From: Bacillota bacterium | GTDB taxonomy: Bacteria; Bacillota_I; Bacilli_A; RF39; UBA660 | DNA: 64,000 nt | Assembly (NCBI GenBank): GCA_015059305.1 | Contig: SVAQ01000001.1 | Location: forward strand, 62,001 to 126,000 | Direction: 5' to 3' | In this document: one piece after another, positions 19,695 to 29,104 of the stretch | Layout: every line of letters begins with the position of its first letter | Numbering within the stretch: the first letter of the stretch is position 1 | Translations under genes and position numbers: made by a program | The notes under the pieces: model-generated | Told to the model about the DNA's origin: nothing | What the model saw: the letters and a program-made list of their open reading frames with translations, nothing else | Database searches by the model: none

Positions 19695-20526
19695 TCTTTC
19701 TACCTCCCAATCTATAAGCTTCAATAATATTTTCGATGATCATCGCAATGGTCATCGGACCAACTCCCCCAGGATTTGGTGTTATATATTTGCACTTCTT
19801 ACTTAATCCTAAATAATCAGCGTCACCAACAATTTTTCCATCGATAACTGTTATACCAGCATCAACAACAATAGCTCCTCTTTTAACCATATTACTAGTT
19901 AATATTTTCGGAGAACCAGCTCCACAAATAATAATATCTGCGTTTTTTGTTTTTTCTTTTAAATTCTTTGTTTTAGTATGACAAATAGTAACCGTTGCAT
20001 TTGCATTAAGCATTTCCATATATAGGGGTTTTCCTACTAAATTACCGCGACCTATAATAACGACATCTTTTCCTTGCAAATCGATGTTATATTCTTTTAA
20101 GAGTCGCATAATCCCTTTTGATGTGCATGGCCTTAACCCAGGTAAATTGTGAGATAGTGCATAAAAGCTTTCTTTAGTAAAACCATCAATATCTTTTTTG
20201 GGATTAATATACTTAATACAATTTTCTAAATCTAGTCCATTTGGAAGAGGACTTTGTACTATCATTCCTGTTATTTTGTCATCATTATTTAATTTATTAA
20301 TTTCTTTGATAATATCTTCTTCGCTTACCGTTTCCGCCATTCTAATTACTTTTGTTTTGATTCCTACTTTTTCACAATATTTGACTTTATTACGTACATA
20401 TACTTCACTCGGAGCATAGCTTCCAACAAAAATAATTGCTAAAGTTAAGTCTAATCTTTCGTTTTCAACGATATTTTTCAAATTATTTAGTATTTCATTT
20501 CGCACTTTTTTTCCATCTAATAGCAT
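19687..20526 (-). CDS. folD: Methylene-tetrahydrofolate dehydrogenase/cyclohydrolase
   Basis: 279 residues, the normal FolD size. It interconverts methylene-, methenyl- and formyl-tetrahydrofolate with NADP. The catalytic lysine region is [13 protein letters not shown]. Other motifs are [29 protein letters not shown] and [14 protein letters not shown]. It lies 11 bases after ruvB with GGGAGG before the ATG. Confidence 0.96.
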   Translation of the reverse strand: MLLDGKKVRNEILNNLKNIVENERLDLTLAIIFVGSYAPSEVYVRNKVKYCEKVGIKTKVIRMAETVSEEDIIKEINKLNNDDKITGMIVQSPLPNGLDLENCIKYINPKKDIDGFTKESFYALSHNLPGLRPCTSKGIMRLLKEYNIDLQGKDVVIIGRGNLVGKPLYMEMLNANATVTICHTKTKNLKEKTKNADIIICGAGSPKILTSNMVKRGAIVVDAGITVIDGKIVGDADYLGLSKKCKYITPNPGGVGPMTIAMIIENIIEAYRLGGRKNG

Positions 20527-20537
20527 ACTAAACCTCC

Positions 20538-21536
20538 CTAAAATAAAGACCTATTATAATTAATCTTCAAATGTTCATAACTTTTTGGAGTAGCAACTCG
20601 ACCACTTCTTGTTCTTTTAATGAATCCTTCCTGTAATAAAAATGGCTCTACAACATCTTCAATCGTTGTTACTTCTTCACCGATTGATGTGGCAATTGTT
20701 TCTACACCAACTGGGCCACCATTAAATTTACTAATTAAACTTTTTAAATACTCAATATCGATGTTATCTAATCCATAAGCATCAACTTTTAATCTATTTA
20801 AAGCATCTTGAGTAATTTCTTTATCAATATATCCATTACCTAAAACTAATGCAAAATCACGAACGCGTTTAAATAAACGATTAGCAATTCTAGGTGTTCT
20901 TCGGCTTCTTTGGGCAAGTTCTAATGCCGCATCTTCTTCTATTTCCATATCAAAAACGCCACTGGTTCTTTTCACGATCGAAGCAAGTTCTTCATCAGAA
21001 TAATATTCTAATTTATTTACAATACCAAATCGGTCGCGAAGCGGTGCCGACAAATCTCCAGCTCTCGTAGTAGCTCCCACTAAAGTAAATGGTGGCAAAT
21101 CAATTCGAATGCTTTTACTCTTTCCTTCAGCACCAATCACAATATCTAATTCAAAATCTTCCATCGCCGGATAAAGAATTTCTTCTAAATAAGAAGGAAG
21201 ACGATGTATTTCATCAATAAAAAGAACATCTCCCGGCTCAAGAGTTGATAAAACAGCTGCTAAATCGCCTGGTTTTTCTAAAGCGGGACCCGAGGTCGTT
21301 TTAATATTAGTTCCCATTTCATTAGCAATAATGTGCGCAAGAGTGGTCTTTCCTAATCCCGGAGGCCCATATAAAAGTGTATGATCTAGTACTTCACCAC
21401 GCATTTTCGCCGCTTTAATAAAAATATCTAAATTTTCTTTAATTTCCTTTTGACCAACATATTCGGTTAATCTTTCAGGTCTTATACTTTTTTCAAATAC
21501 ATCTTCTGTTTGTTCATTTGTATCTACAATTCGCAT
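20538..21536 (-). CDS. ruvB: Holliday junction branch-migration helicase subunit RuvB
   Basis: 332 residues. This AAA+ hexameric motor drives branch migration with RuvA. It has Walker [14 protein letters not shown], Walker [10 protein letters not shown], sensor [15 protein letters not shown] and the C-terminal winged helix ending [21 protein letters not shown] ([15 protein letters not shown] here). AAAGGAG supports the start, which overlaps the HAD-family gene by 13 bases. Its partner ruvA is two genes upstream. Confidence 0.97.
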   Translation of the reverse strand: MRIVDTNEQTEDVFEKSIRPERLTEYVGQKEIKENLDIFIKAAKMRGEVLDHTLLYGPPGLGKTTLAHIIANEMGTNIKTTSGPALEKPGDLAAVLSTLEPGDVLFIDEIHRLPSYLEEILYPAMEDFELDIVIGAEGKSKSIRIDLPPFTLVGATTRAGDLSAPLRDRFGIVNKLEYYSDEELASIVKRTSGVFDMEIEEDAALELAQRSRRTPRIANRLFKRVRDFALVLGNGYIDKEITQDALNRLKVDAYGLDNIDIEYLKSLISKFNGGPVGVETIATSIGEEVTTIEDVVEPFLLQEGFIKRTRSGRVATPKSYEHLKINYNRSLF

Positions 21537-22057
21537 ATTTCTCCTTTCTCTAAGTATCTAATCACTTCATGCCAATTTAAAGCATACGCAAACTTAGTAC
21601 TTTTTCTTCCAAAAAGTAAAACTTTAACCCCTTTACCATTTACTTCTTTGATATTATTTTCTAAATCATCAATAAATAAATCGACGTTATTATTTAAGCA
21701 CGCTTCCCCCTTAATACCAGTTTCAAAAATCATTTTGTCAAAGACAATCCCATTTTTATGTAAAAACTCTTTAGTAGGTTCAATAATATTTGTAAGTCCG
21801 TTACCACCTCGAGCAGTAATTAATACTGTTTTAATATTATTCTTTTTAAAGTATGCAAAAGCCTCTTTTACACCATCTAAAAGTTCTAAATTATAAGTTA
21901 TTTCTAAATAATATTTTTTAAAAAAAGCTAATGACTCCTCTAAAGGTAAATCATGATAACTTGCCAGATTATTACCTGGTTTATAAATGTCCAAGAATCT
22001 TTTTGAAAGTTCTGCAGTATTTACTAAAGTATTATCAAAATCTATCCCTATTTTCAT
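21524..22057 (-). CDS. HAD-family phosphatase, 5'(3')-deoxyribonucleotidase-like
   Basis: 177 residues. HAD motif I is IDFDNTLVN (residues about 5-13), motif II is LITARGG and motif IV is [11 protein letters not shown] helical cap lies between motifs I and II. The size and DFDNTLVNT opening resemble small 5'-nucleotidases such as bacterial NT5C-type enzymes, but substrate cannot be read from sequence. It sits between ruvA and ruvB, overlapping ruvB by 13 bases, an uncommon insertion in that pair. A nucleotidase would fit the nucleotide theme downstream. Confidence 0.8.
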   Translation of the reverse strand: MKIGIDFDNTLVNTAELSKRFLDIYKPGNNLASYHDLPLEESLAFFKKYYLEITYNLELLDGVKEAFAYFKKNNIKTVLITARGGNGLTNIIEPTKEFLHKNGIVFDKMIFETGIKGEACLNNNVDLFIDDLENNIKEVNGKGVKVLLFGRKSTKFAYALNWHEVIRYLEKGEICEL

Positions 22058-22059
22058 TT

Positions 22060-22614
22060 TTACCTCAATAATAATTTTAAAGCTTCTTTTACTTGAGCTT
22101 CAATCGATAGCGTCGGATCAATATCTTTAAGAATTTTCTTAATTTCGGTTGTTTTATATCCTAAACTTTCAAGTACTGCTACTAAATCATCCGTAGTATT
22201 ATCATTTTCTTCTATTGCTTCAGCAGTAACTTTTCCTTTTAAATCTAAAATCATTTGTTTAGCAATTTTCTCACCAATTTTTGGAAATTTAGTTAAATAT
22301 AATACATTTTCACGATTAATGGCATCAATTATCCCATTAACACTACCAGTAGCAAAGAAGGCATTTGCCATTTTAGGACCTAAACCTTTAACATTAATCA
22401 ATTTTAAAAATAAATTTAATTCTTCTTCCGTTTTAAAGCCATATAAAGAATTTTCATCTTCTTTAACATTATTATAAAGGTAAATTTTATATTCCTTTCC
22501 CTCTTCGTAACTAAAAGGATTAGCTACATATATTAAATATCCTATATTATTGCACTCAAGCACAACATAATTCGGGCCTAATTCAGTTATTTGGCCTTTC
22601 ATATATTTATACAT
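22060..22614 (-). CDS. ruvA: Holliday junction DNA-binding subunit RuvA
   Basis: 184 residues from the chosen ATG. Domain I opens MYKYMKGQITELGPNYVVLE, two helix-hairpin-helix units (VKGLGPKMANAFF, FPKIGEKIAKQMILDL) form domain II, and a C-terminal UBA-like domain III (VAVLESLGYKTTEI) contacts RuvB. The frame is open to a TTG six codons upstream, but GGTGG is five bases before the ATG at 22612-22614, which matches the family start. It is the first gene of the eight-gene operon. No LexA box was seen upstream. Confidence 0.95.
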   Translation of the reverse strand: MYKYMKGQITELGPNYVVLECNNIGYLIYVANPFSYEEGKEYKIYLYNNVKEDENSLYGFKTEEELNLFLKLINVKGLGPKMANAFFATGSVNGIIDAINRENVLYLTKFPKIGEKIAKQMILDLKGKVTAEAIEENDNTTDDLVAVLESLGYKTTEIKKILKDIDPTLSIEAQVKEALKLLLR

Positions 22615-22724
22615 CATTACCACCCATTTCAATTATATAACATGATAATCTATTTTGCTATAACAAATACTTATATTAGACGCAATTACCTGCCTACTTC
22701 AATTCATGTTGCTTTACACTATAG

Positions 22725-22821
22725 CAAACGCATTTATAAGTGTTTTTTCTATGGTTTTAATGTGTTTTTATTGTATTATTAACAAAAAAGCAAACTTTCA
22801 TTTGACATTTAAATGCGTTTG
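22725..22821. repeat. 12-bp inverted repeat overlapping the promoter of the 22866 operon
   Basis: CAAACGCATTTA at 22725-22736 is the exact reverse complement of TAAATGCGTTTG at 22810-22821. The second arm lies in the -35/-10 spacer of the promoter at 22802-22830. Either an operator pair or a long-range hairpin is possible. Confidence 0.55.
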
Positions 22822-22830
22822 TGGTAGGAT
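22802..22830 (+). promoter_or_regulatory. Sigma-A promoter of the 22866-26211 operon
   Basis: -35 TTGACA (22802-22807), 17-base spacer, -10 TAGGAT (22825-22830), about 20 bases before AAAGGAGG. Confidence 0.75.
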
Positions 22831-22865
22831 AGGCGCCATACAAAACGAAAAAGGAGGTTTTGACT

Positions 22866-24089
22866 ATGACAAAAGCGGAGGTATTAACGCTCATAAAAAA
22901 ATGCAAAATAATTGCAGAAAAAACATTAAAACGCGAAGATTTAACTATCGCACAAGAAAAGGAATTATCACAAATAGTTCCACTTTTAGACAAATATGAA
23001 ACACATATTAAAACTAACGTAAAAGAAACTGATACTGAATTACTAAAACAATACGCAACTCAATTTACTGCAATGTATGAAAACTTAAAGAAAATTTCAA
23101 CTCCAGTATCAATAATGACACGCCCTGAAGGAAGCTTATGTAAAGTAAAAGAAGTTATTCCCGAAGAAAAACAAAAAGAAGAAACAAAAAAAGAAAGAAA
23201 GAAAGCATGGGACATAATTAGAAATATCCTTGCTATTTTAGGGATACTAGCAATTTTATCAACTATGATATTTGCTTTAAGATCATGTGATATTAACCAA
23301 GATTACGAAGAAGAACAAAGACCTGGTTTTGAACATATCCTTGAAAGATCAATTAATGATATCGACATTAATAATTATGAACAATTAATGGGATACGCTG
23401 AAGAAATTCAAAGAGTACTTGGCGAAGACTCAGAACTTTCTATCGAAGAGATTATGTATATAATTAGATTAGGAAATTTTGATCGTCTAAGAGATAAAGA
23501 TGTCTTTAAAGATCGTGATGAAATCTATACTGCTACTGCAGGAATCGGAGAAATCACTAATGTACTTGGTTCAGATAGCATTATTATAAAAGATGAAAGA
23601 ACTGATATTTATGTATCAGATATGGAATTAAAAGATATTATCATGTGCGTAACTGATAATGCATTATCAATTGATTGTTTTGCTGCTGCTAAAACAAGAA
23701 ACGGATACGATATTTACAGATTAGTTGATATTTGCGTTCAAGGCATTAATGCTGGTAACGAATATGATGTATTATATGCAAAAGTATTTAATGACATTCT
23801 AGCAAGAAAGATTGCGGCATTTACAATTACACCAGATTCACCAATTTCAACTTACTATACTCTACTTGGTATGTACAATGCTAATAGTAAGAGAATTTTG
23901 GAACTTACATCAGGTATTGGACTTACTTCAGTTTATGGTGACGAAACTAGAATTGATGGTTACTATGGATTTATTTGTGTAGAAGAATTAGAAGCTTACT
24001 TACAAGTTGGTAATGAAAACAATATTTTCTATACAACAATCATTGATGAAAACATTACAAATCATTCACAACATAGACAAGGTAGATAA
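22866..24089 (+). CDS. Single-pass membrane protein, unknown function, first gene of envelope operon
   Basis: 407 residues. A helical, charged N-terminal region (about 1-110) precedes one transmembrane helix (about 116-138), then a C-terminal domain of about 265 residues with repeated acidic and hydrophobic blocks. With this topology the C-terminal domain is probably outside. AAAGGAGG lies eight bases before the ATG at 22866; a TTG two codons upstream is less likely. It is followed 22 bases later by the CPxGYx-repeat protein, and the two share a strong promoter and a terminator. I do not recognise the family. Confidence 0.7.
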   Translation: MTKAEVLTLIKKCKIIAEKTLKREDLTIAQEKELSQIVPLLDKYETHIKTNVKETDTELLKQYATQFTAMYENLKKISTPVSIMTRPEGSLCKVKEVIPEEKQKEETKKERKKAWDIIRNILAILGILAILSTMIFALRSCDINQDYEEEQRPGFEHILERSINDIDINNYEQLMGYAEEIQRVLGEDSELSIEEIMYIIRLGNFDRLRDKDVFKDRDEIYTATAGIGEITNVLGSDSIIIKDERTDIYVSDMELKDIIMCVTDNALSIDCFAAAKTRNGYDIYRLVDICVQGINAGNEYDVLYAKVFNDILARKIAAFTITPDSPISTYYTLLGMYNANSKRILELTSGIGLTSVYGDETRIDGYYGFICVEELEAYLQVGNENNIFYTTIIDENITNHSQHRQGR

Positions 24090-24111
24090 TTAAAGTTAGG
24101 GGGAACAAAAA

Positions 24112-26211
24112 ATGTATACAAAGAATAATAAAAATGGCAAAATTTTAAATGTTCTTCTTGGAATCATTGCTCTATTTATCATTATTTTTATCATCGCTTG
24201 GGTTGTTAACAAAGGTTCTAACAGCGCAAACTATGATGCAGAATTTAAAACTAATATAGAGACATTACATGAAAATGCAAAAGACTATTTTGCAAACGAA
24301 CTTCCAGAAGACATCGGAGATACTACTTTACTTTCACTTGATGAAGTATATGATCTTGACTTAAGTAAACAATTAAGTTATGGAAAAACAGCTTGTGACG
24401 ACACATTAAGTTATATCTCTATTACAAAAATTAACGCATCTGAATATAAAGTTAAAACTAATTTAGTATGCGGAAACAAAACTGATAGTATTATCGAAAA
24501 AATCGCAACTAATACTATTATTGATGATGAAAACGGAAATACTATTATCGACGAAGATAAAGACAACGTTCATTTAGAAATCGAAGATTCTATAAACAAT
24601 AACAATAGTAATAATCAAACAGGAACTTCAAGCGATGGTAAAACACCAAACAAAGGTAATAATACTGTAAATTGCTTTGGACCAATTTGTACATTTAAAC
24701 AAATTGAAACAACTTGTAATACTACTTATGAATACGAATATGTAAAAAGAAATGTATCATGTCCTTCTGGTTATACTTACTTAAACGGAACATGTATTTC
24801 TAAAAAAACTGAAACAATAGCACCTACTCCAAACTATTCAGACCAAAAACTTGTTATCGAAGATGCTAAAGTTAATAAAGGATCTTCATATAAAAGATAT
24901 ACTGATCCAATTGTTACCGGTGGAGAAACAACTTATTATTGTGATCAAGGTGAATTAAAAAATGGTTACTGTTATATTTATACTGATAAACAAATAGAAA
25001 CTACTACATCTTGTCCTACTGGTTATACTAAAAAAGATAATGCTTGCTATAAATATGCTGATTTAATCATTGAAGGAACAAGTACTTGTCCATCTGGTTA
25101 TACAAAAAATGGTAATGCTTGTTATAAATATACTAATCCTACATCTAGTACTACAACTTCTTGTCCATCTGGTTATACTCAAAGTGGTAATGCTTGTTAC
25201 AAATATACTAATCCATCAACTAGTTCAAATACAACATACACTTGTCCATCTGGTTATACAGCAAGCGGTAGTGGTTCAAATACTAAATGTATAAAAACTG
25301 CATCTGCTGTTAAAAAATATACTGAATGGGGTAACCCAGATAGAACATACTCTACTTCAACAAAAGAATCAACTTATACTAATGAACTTTCTAAAAAAGT
25401 TTTAGTAGGTACTAACAAAGTTGGTGTTACTACTGTTTATACATATGCTATTTATAGTAGAACATCTTACTATTATTGTTCTCAAGGTACTTTAAGTGGT
25501 ACTACTTGTACTATTACTACTAATGCTACTAAAAATACTAACACAACTACTACTTGTCCATCTGGTTATACAAAAAGTGGAAGTACTTGTTATAAGAAGA
25601 CTGATTTAATCACTAATTCTACCCCAACTTGTCCAAGTGGATATACTTTAAGCGGCGATACTTGCTATGTAAAAACTGATTTAATCGTTTCAGAAAATAG
25701 CTATTGCCCTACTGGTTATACTCGTGAAGGAAATTCAAATGTATGTTATATCAAAAAAGACCCTAACGTTAATACTAACCATTATTGTCCAACTGGATAT
25801 ACAGAAACTACTGAAAATTGTTATAAGAAAAATGCTGCTAAGACAACAACTTCAAGTAAAGTATACTCTTGTCCTGAAGGATATAACAAAACAGGTTCTG
25901 GAGCTAATACACAATGTTACAAAACATACTATAGTAATGACACATACTACTGCGAAAATGCTAATGCAACATTAAAAGGTACTAAGTGTTATTATTATAC
26001 TACTCCTGAATATTTAGGTTCTAGTTGTCCAAATGGATATACATTAAGTGGTAATACATGTGTTAAAACAATCACTAATTCTACAAGTCCAATCTGGTCA
26101 AATGCTGAATATATTTATAGCTCAGCTACTCACTTAGATGGATATCAAAGAACTGGTGTTGCTAAATTCGTAACAAAATGTACACCAATTAATGAAATTC
26201 ATTATAAATAA
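24112..26211 (+). CDS. Membrane-anchored cysteine-rich protein with eleven CPxGYx repeats
   Basis: 699 residues. An N-terminal anchor helix (about 11-32) precedes a soluble domain (about 35-165) whose layout recalls pilin-like proteins, then a low-complexity Asn/Ser/Thr linker. The remaining 500 residues carry eleven units of the form CP[ST]GYT-(4-9)-CY, for example CPSGYTKNGNACYKYTN, spaced by Thr/Ser/Asn-rich links and other paired cysteines (YYCDQGELKNGYCY). Paired cysteines suggest small disulfide-bonded modules outside the cell. GGGGG before the ATG and a terminator at 26221-26248 bound the gene. I know CPSGY-type repeats from uncharacterised Firmicute surface proteins but no function. 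Confidence 0.75.
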   Translation: MYTKNNKNGKILNVLLGIIALFIIIFIIAWVVNKGSNSANYDAEFKTNIETLHENAKDYFANELPEDIGDTTLLSLDEVYDLDLSKQLSYGKTACDDTLSYISITKINASEYKVKTNLVCGNKTDSIIEKIATNTIIDDENGNTIIDEDKDNVHLEIEDSINNNNSNNQTGTSSDGKTPNKGNNTVNCFGPICTFKQIETTCNTTYEYEYVKRNVSCPSGYTYLNGTCISKKTETIAPTPNYSDQKLVIEDAKVNKGSSYKRYTDPIVTGGETTYYCDQGELKNGYCYIYTDKQIETTTSCPTGYTKKDNACYKYADLIIEGTSTCPSGYTKNGNACYKYTNPTSSTTTSCPSGYTQSGNACYKYTNPSTSSNTTYTCPSGYTASGSGSNTKCIKTASAVKKYTEWGNPDRTYSTSTKESTYTNELSKKVLVGTNKVGVTTVYTYAIYSRTSYYYCSQGTLSGTTCTITTNATKNTNTTTTCPSGYTKSGSTCYKKTDLITNSTPTCPSGYTLSGDTCYVKTDLIVSENSYCPTGYTREGNSNVCYIKKDPNVNTNHYCPTGYTETTENCYKKNAAKTTTSSKVYSCPEGYNKTGSGANTQCYKTYYSNDTYYCENANATLKGTKCYYYTTPEYLGSSCPNGYTLSGNTCVKTITNSTSPIWSNAEYIYSSATHLDGYQRTGVAKFVTKCTPINEIHYK

Positions 26212-26220
26212 TCAAATTAA

Positions 26221-26248
26221 AACACCGATATAAATTCGGTGTTTTTTT
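26221..26248 (+). terminator. Intrinsic terminator after the CPxGYx-repeat gene
   Basis: An 8-bp perfect stem (26221-26228 with 26236-26243) with a 7-base loop is followed by a U-run. On the opposite strand it may also serve the convergent flavoprotein gene, though its U-run is shorter there. Confidence 0.88.
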
Positions 26249-26251
26249 ATT

Positions 26252-27835
26252 TTAGATATATAATTTAGCAATCGCTTCAGCTATTTTAATTCCATCCATT
26301 GCTGCAGAAGTAATACCCCCAGCATAACCAGCACCTTCACCACAAGGGAAAATGCCTTTAACATTAGCTTGAAAACTGTCTGTCCGAATTATTTTCACTG
26401 GCGAAGACGTTCTGCTTTCTACGCCTGCTAAAATTGTATCCGGATTATCATAACCTTTAATCTTCTTTCCAAAGGCACACATTGCTTCTTTAAGAGAATC
26501 ATTAATGTTTGCTGAAAACAAACTATTTAGATTAGCAAATACAGTTTTTCCCTTCATAACGGGTAATATAGATCCAAAATTTGAACTTATTTTATTATTA
26601 TTAAAATCTTTCAATAACTGAACAGGAATACTACCTTTACCTAATTCATAAGCTTTTCTTTCTAAATCTCTTTGATATTTTATTCCATCTAAAGGATGAT
26701 TACCAAAATCATTGGCATCAATAGTAACAATAACTGCACTATTAGCGTTTTTTTCATCACGAGCATGATTACTCATTCCGTTTATTGCTAAATGCCCTTT
26801 TTCACTTGATGCATTAACGACAAAACCACCAGGACACATGCAGAAAGTATATACACCTCTTCCCGAAGCAGTTTTATGAGTAAGTTTATATGAACAAGCT
26901 CCTAAAATTTTTACATATTTCTCACCATATTGAGATTTATTTATTTCTTTTTGTAAATGTTGAACTCTTATTCCAACTGCAAATGGTTTATTAACCATCT
27001 CTATTCCTTTTTCATATAGCATTTCAAAGGTATCACGAGCGCTATGACCTATTGCAAGCACTAGCGCATCACACGCTATCTTTTTTTCGTTATTAACAAT
27101 AATTTCCTTGATTTCATTTTCCTTTTTCACAATATCAGTTAGACACGTTTCATATAGAAATTCTCCACCCATGGCAATAATTTTATTACGCATATTTATT
27201 ATAACTTCTCGCAATTTATCAGTTCCTACATGCGGTTTATAACTATAAAGAATTTCTTTTGGAGCTCCACATTCTACAAACGTTTCAAAAACTTTTTTCA
27301 TACGATTGGATTCATCTTTTACTAAAGTATTTAGTTTACCATCAGAAAAAGTGCCTGCTCCGCCTTCCCCAAATTGAACATTAGAATCAGGGTTTAAAAT
27401 GCCATCTTGCCAAAATTTTTCGACGTCTTTTTCTCTTTCTTCAACTTTTTTACCACGTTCAACAACAAGTGGTTTGTAGCCATTTTCTGCTAAAATGTAA
27501 GCTGCAAATAAACCTGCGGGTCCACTACCAACTATCACAATTTTATTTTTCAGTTTTATATTTCCTGACTTTACTAATTTATATTTTTGATTAAGTGTCA
27601 AACTAATATCACGATTTTGATTACGTCTTAAGTAAAATTGTTTATTTTTGATATTTACATCAAATTCATAAACATAAAATATAGAGTTTTTATCTCTAGC
27701 ATCTAAAGATTGCTTAACTATTTCATAATCAATAATTTCCTCTTTAGATAATTTCATTTTTTTCATTAATGCTTTTAAACGCATATCTTCGTTATCTGCG
27801 ATTACTTCGACTTTTACTTGTCTTACTTTTAGCAT
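26252..27835 (-). CDS. FAD-dependent dehydrogenase (COG2509-like)
   Basis: 527 residues. A small N-terminal domain (about 1-80, VRQVKVEVIADNE...) precedes an FAD-binding Rossmann fold with VIVGSGPAGLFAAYILAENG (about 95-115), FGEGGAGTFSDGKL and a C-terminal GEGAGYAGGITSAAMDG. This layout matches a conserved uncharacterised flavoprotein group. The frame is open 14 codons further, but GGAAAGG is nine bases before the ATG at 27833-27835. It is separated by one base from the upstream flavoprotein gene, so they form an operon. Substrate is unknown. Confidence 0.82.
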   Translation of the reverse strand: MLKVRQVKVEVIADNEDMRLKALMKKMKLSKEEIIDYEIVKQSLDARDKNSIFYVYEFDVNIKNKQFYLRRNQNRDISLTLNQKYKLVKSGNIKLKNKIVIVGSGPAGLFAAYILAENGYKPLVVERGKKVEEREKDVEKFWQDGILNPDSNVQFGEGGAGTFSDGKLNTLVKDESNRMKKVFETFVECGAPKEILYSYKPHVGTDKLREVIINMRNKIIAMGGEFLYETCLTDIVKKENEIKEIIVNNEKKIACDALVLAIGHSARDTFEMLYEKGIEMVNKPFAVGIRVQHLQKEINKSQYGEKYVKILGACSYKLTHKTASGRGVYTFCMCPGGFVVNASSEKGHLAINGMSNHARDEKNANSAVIVTIDANDFGNHPLDGIKYQRDLERKAYELGKGSIPVQLLKDFNNNKISSNFGSILPVMKGKTVFANLNSLFSANINDSLKEAMCAFGKKIKGYDNPDTILAGVESRTSSPVKIIRTDSFQANVKGIFPCGEGAGYAGGITSAAMDGIKIAEAIAKLYI

Positions 27836-27836
27836 C

Positions 27837-29033
27837 TTATAGAGCCTTTCCTGCAATATAGCCAGAAATAAATGCAAAAGCTAAATTAAATCCACCACAT
27901 TTGCCATCAACATCAAGAACTTCACCTACTAAGTATAAATTTTCACATATAGTAGATTGCATGTTTTCATCAATTTCTTTTAATGAAACACCACCTGTAC
28001 ATACTTGGCCTTTCTCAATTGGGTTAGTGTCTATTATTCTTAGTTCAAAAGCATCAATATTTGCACAGAGTGTTCTTTTTTCATTTTCAGTTAAACTTTT
28101 CCAATAAACATTCCTTGTAAGATTTGACCTTTTTAAAATGACATTAATTAGCTTATAATTTAGAATACTTTCTAATAATTCACCTACTGTTTGATTAGAA
28201 ATTATACTAGCTCTTTTATCAAAAAAATCATAAAAAGATTCATTTAAAAATGGTGAAAAGTTAATTTTAACTAAAACATCTTGGCCATCACCTAAAGCCC
28301 GTGAAGCCATAGAACTAATATTAAAAGTGCATATACCACTGATGCCATCTTGAGTCATTTGTAGTTCGCCTTCTTCACTCATTGTTTCTTTACCATTAAT
28401 ATATAACGTTAAATGAGCATCTTGTCTAACCCCGTTCCATTCTTTTAAGAAAAATTCATTGGCTTTTAATTGTACTAAAGCTGGCATAACTGGATTTATC
28501 TGATGACCTAGTGATCTTGCAAGATCATATCCACTTCCATCGCTTCCTGTTTTTGGGCAAGCTTTCGAACCAGTAGCTATAATAACTACATCAGCTTCGA
28601 GAGTTTTATTTTCTAATGTTACATAAAATATATTATTTTCTTTTTTGATACTATGCACTTTTGAATTGTATAAAATATTAATTTTTCTTCTTTGAAGTTC
28701 TAATTCAAAAATTTCTCGTACACTTGAGGCTTGTGAAGAATACGGATAGTAATAACCATTTTTTATTTTGGGATATAAACCAAGCTTATAGAGAAAATCT
28801 AAAACTTCAGTTTGCATTTTTAATATTTCCTTTAATTTTTGAACATCGTCAGTAAAATAATTATCTAAACAAATATTATCATTCCAATAATTACATTTGC
28901 CATTACCGGTTAATAAAATTTTTTTACCACATTTATCGTTACTTTCAATTAAAGTTACATCACTTACTTCAGATGCTTTAATCGCGGCCATCATGCCTGA
29001 TGCGCCTGCGCCAATTACGATCGTTTTCTTCAT
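27837..29033 (-). CDS. NAD(P)/FAD-dependent oxidoreductase of the HI0933/BaiN-like family
   Basis: 398 residues. The Rossmann motif is VIGAGASGMMAA at the N-terminus. GKKILLTGNGKCNYWN (about 36-51) and C-terminal GEVLDVDGKCGGFNLAFAFISGYIAG are diagnostic of the HI0933-like flavoproteins (YhiN/BaiN). Physiological substrate is unclear in this family. The next flavoprotein gene begins one base past the stop. Confidence 0.88.
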   Translation of the reverse strand: MKKTIVIGAGASGMMAAIKASEVSDVTLIESNDKCGKKILLTGNGKCNYWNDNICLDNYFTDDVQKLKEILKMQTEVLDFLYKLGLYPKIKNGYYYPYSSQASSVREIFELELQRRKINILYNSKVHSIKKENNIFYVTLENKTLEADVVIIATGSKACPKTGSDGSGYDLARSLGHQINPVMPALVQLKANEFFLKEWNGVRQDAHLTLYINGKETMSEEGELQMTQDGISGICTFNISSMASRALGDGQDVLVKINFSPFLNESFYDFFDKRASIISNQTVGELLESILNYKLINVILKRSNLTRNVYWKSLTENEKRTLCANIDAFELRIIDTNPIEKGQVCTGGVSLKEIDENMQSTICENLYLVGEVLDVDGKCGGFNLAFAFISGYIAGKAL

Positions 29034-29066
29034 AACTTCCTCCGTTTTTCTATTTTATTATAACAT

Positions 29067-29097
29067 AAAAAAAGATTTTAAGTTTGACCTTAAAACC
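29067..29097 (-). terminator. Intrinsic terminator of the ldh operon
   Basis: A 9-bp stem (29074-29082 with 29089-29097) with a 6-base loop is followed by seven U on the minus strand. Confidence 0.85.
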
Positions 29098-29104
29098 TAA
29101 AAAT

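Noticed and set aside
21510..21896. Long plus-strand open frame opposite the HAD-phosphatase gene
   Set aside because: It is an antisense shadow with no SD and a composition set by the opposite coding strand; the same holds for those opposite pnp, rlmD, ackA, proS and mgtE.
22615..22700. LexA/SOS box before ruvA
   Set aside because: No GAACnnnnGTTC-type palindrome is present.
24700..26100. Regular DNA repeats as a CRISPR array
   Set aside because: They are in-frame codon-level repeats of a protein, of uneven length and without spacers.
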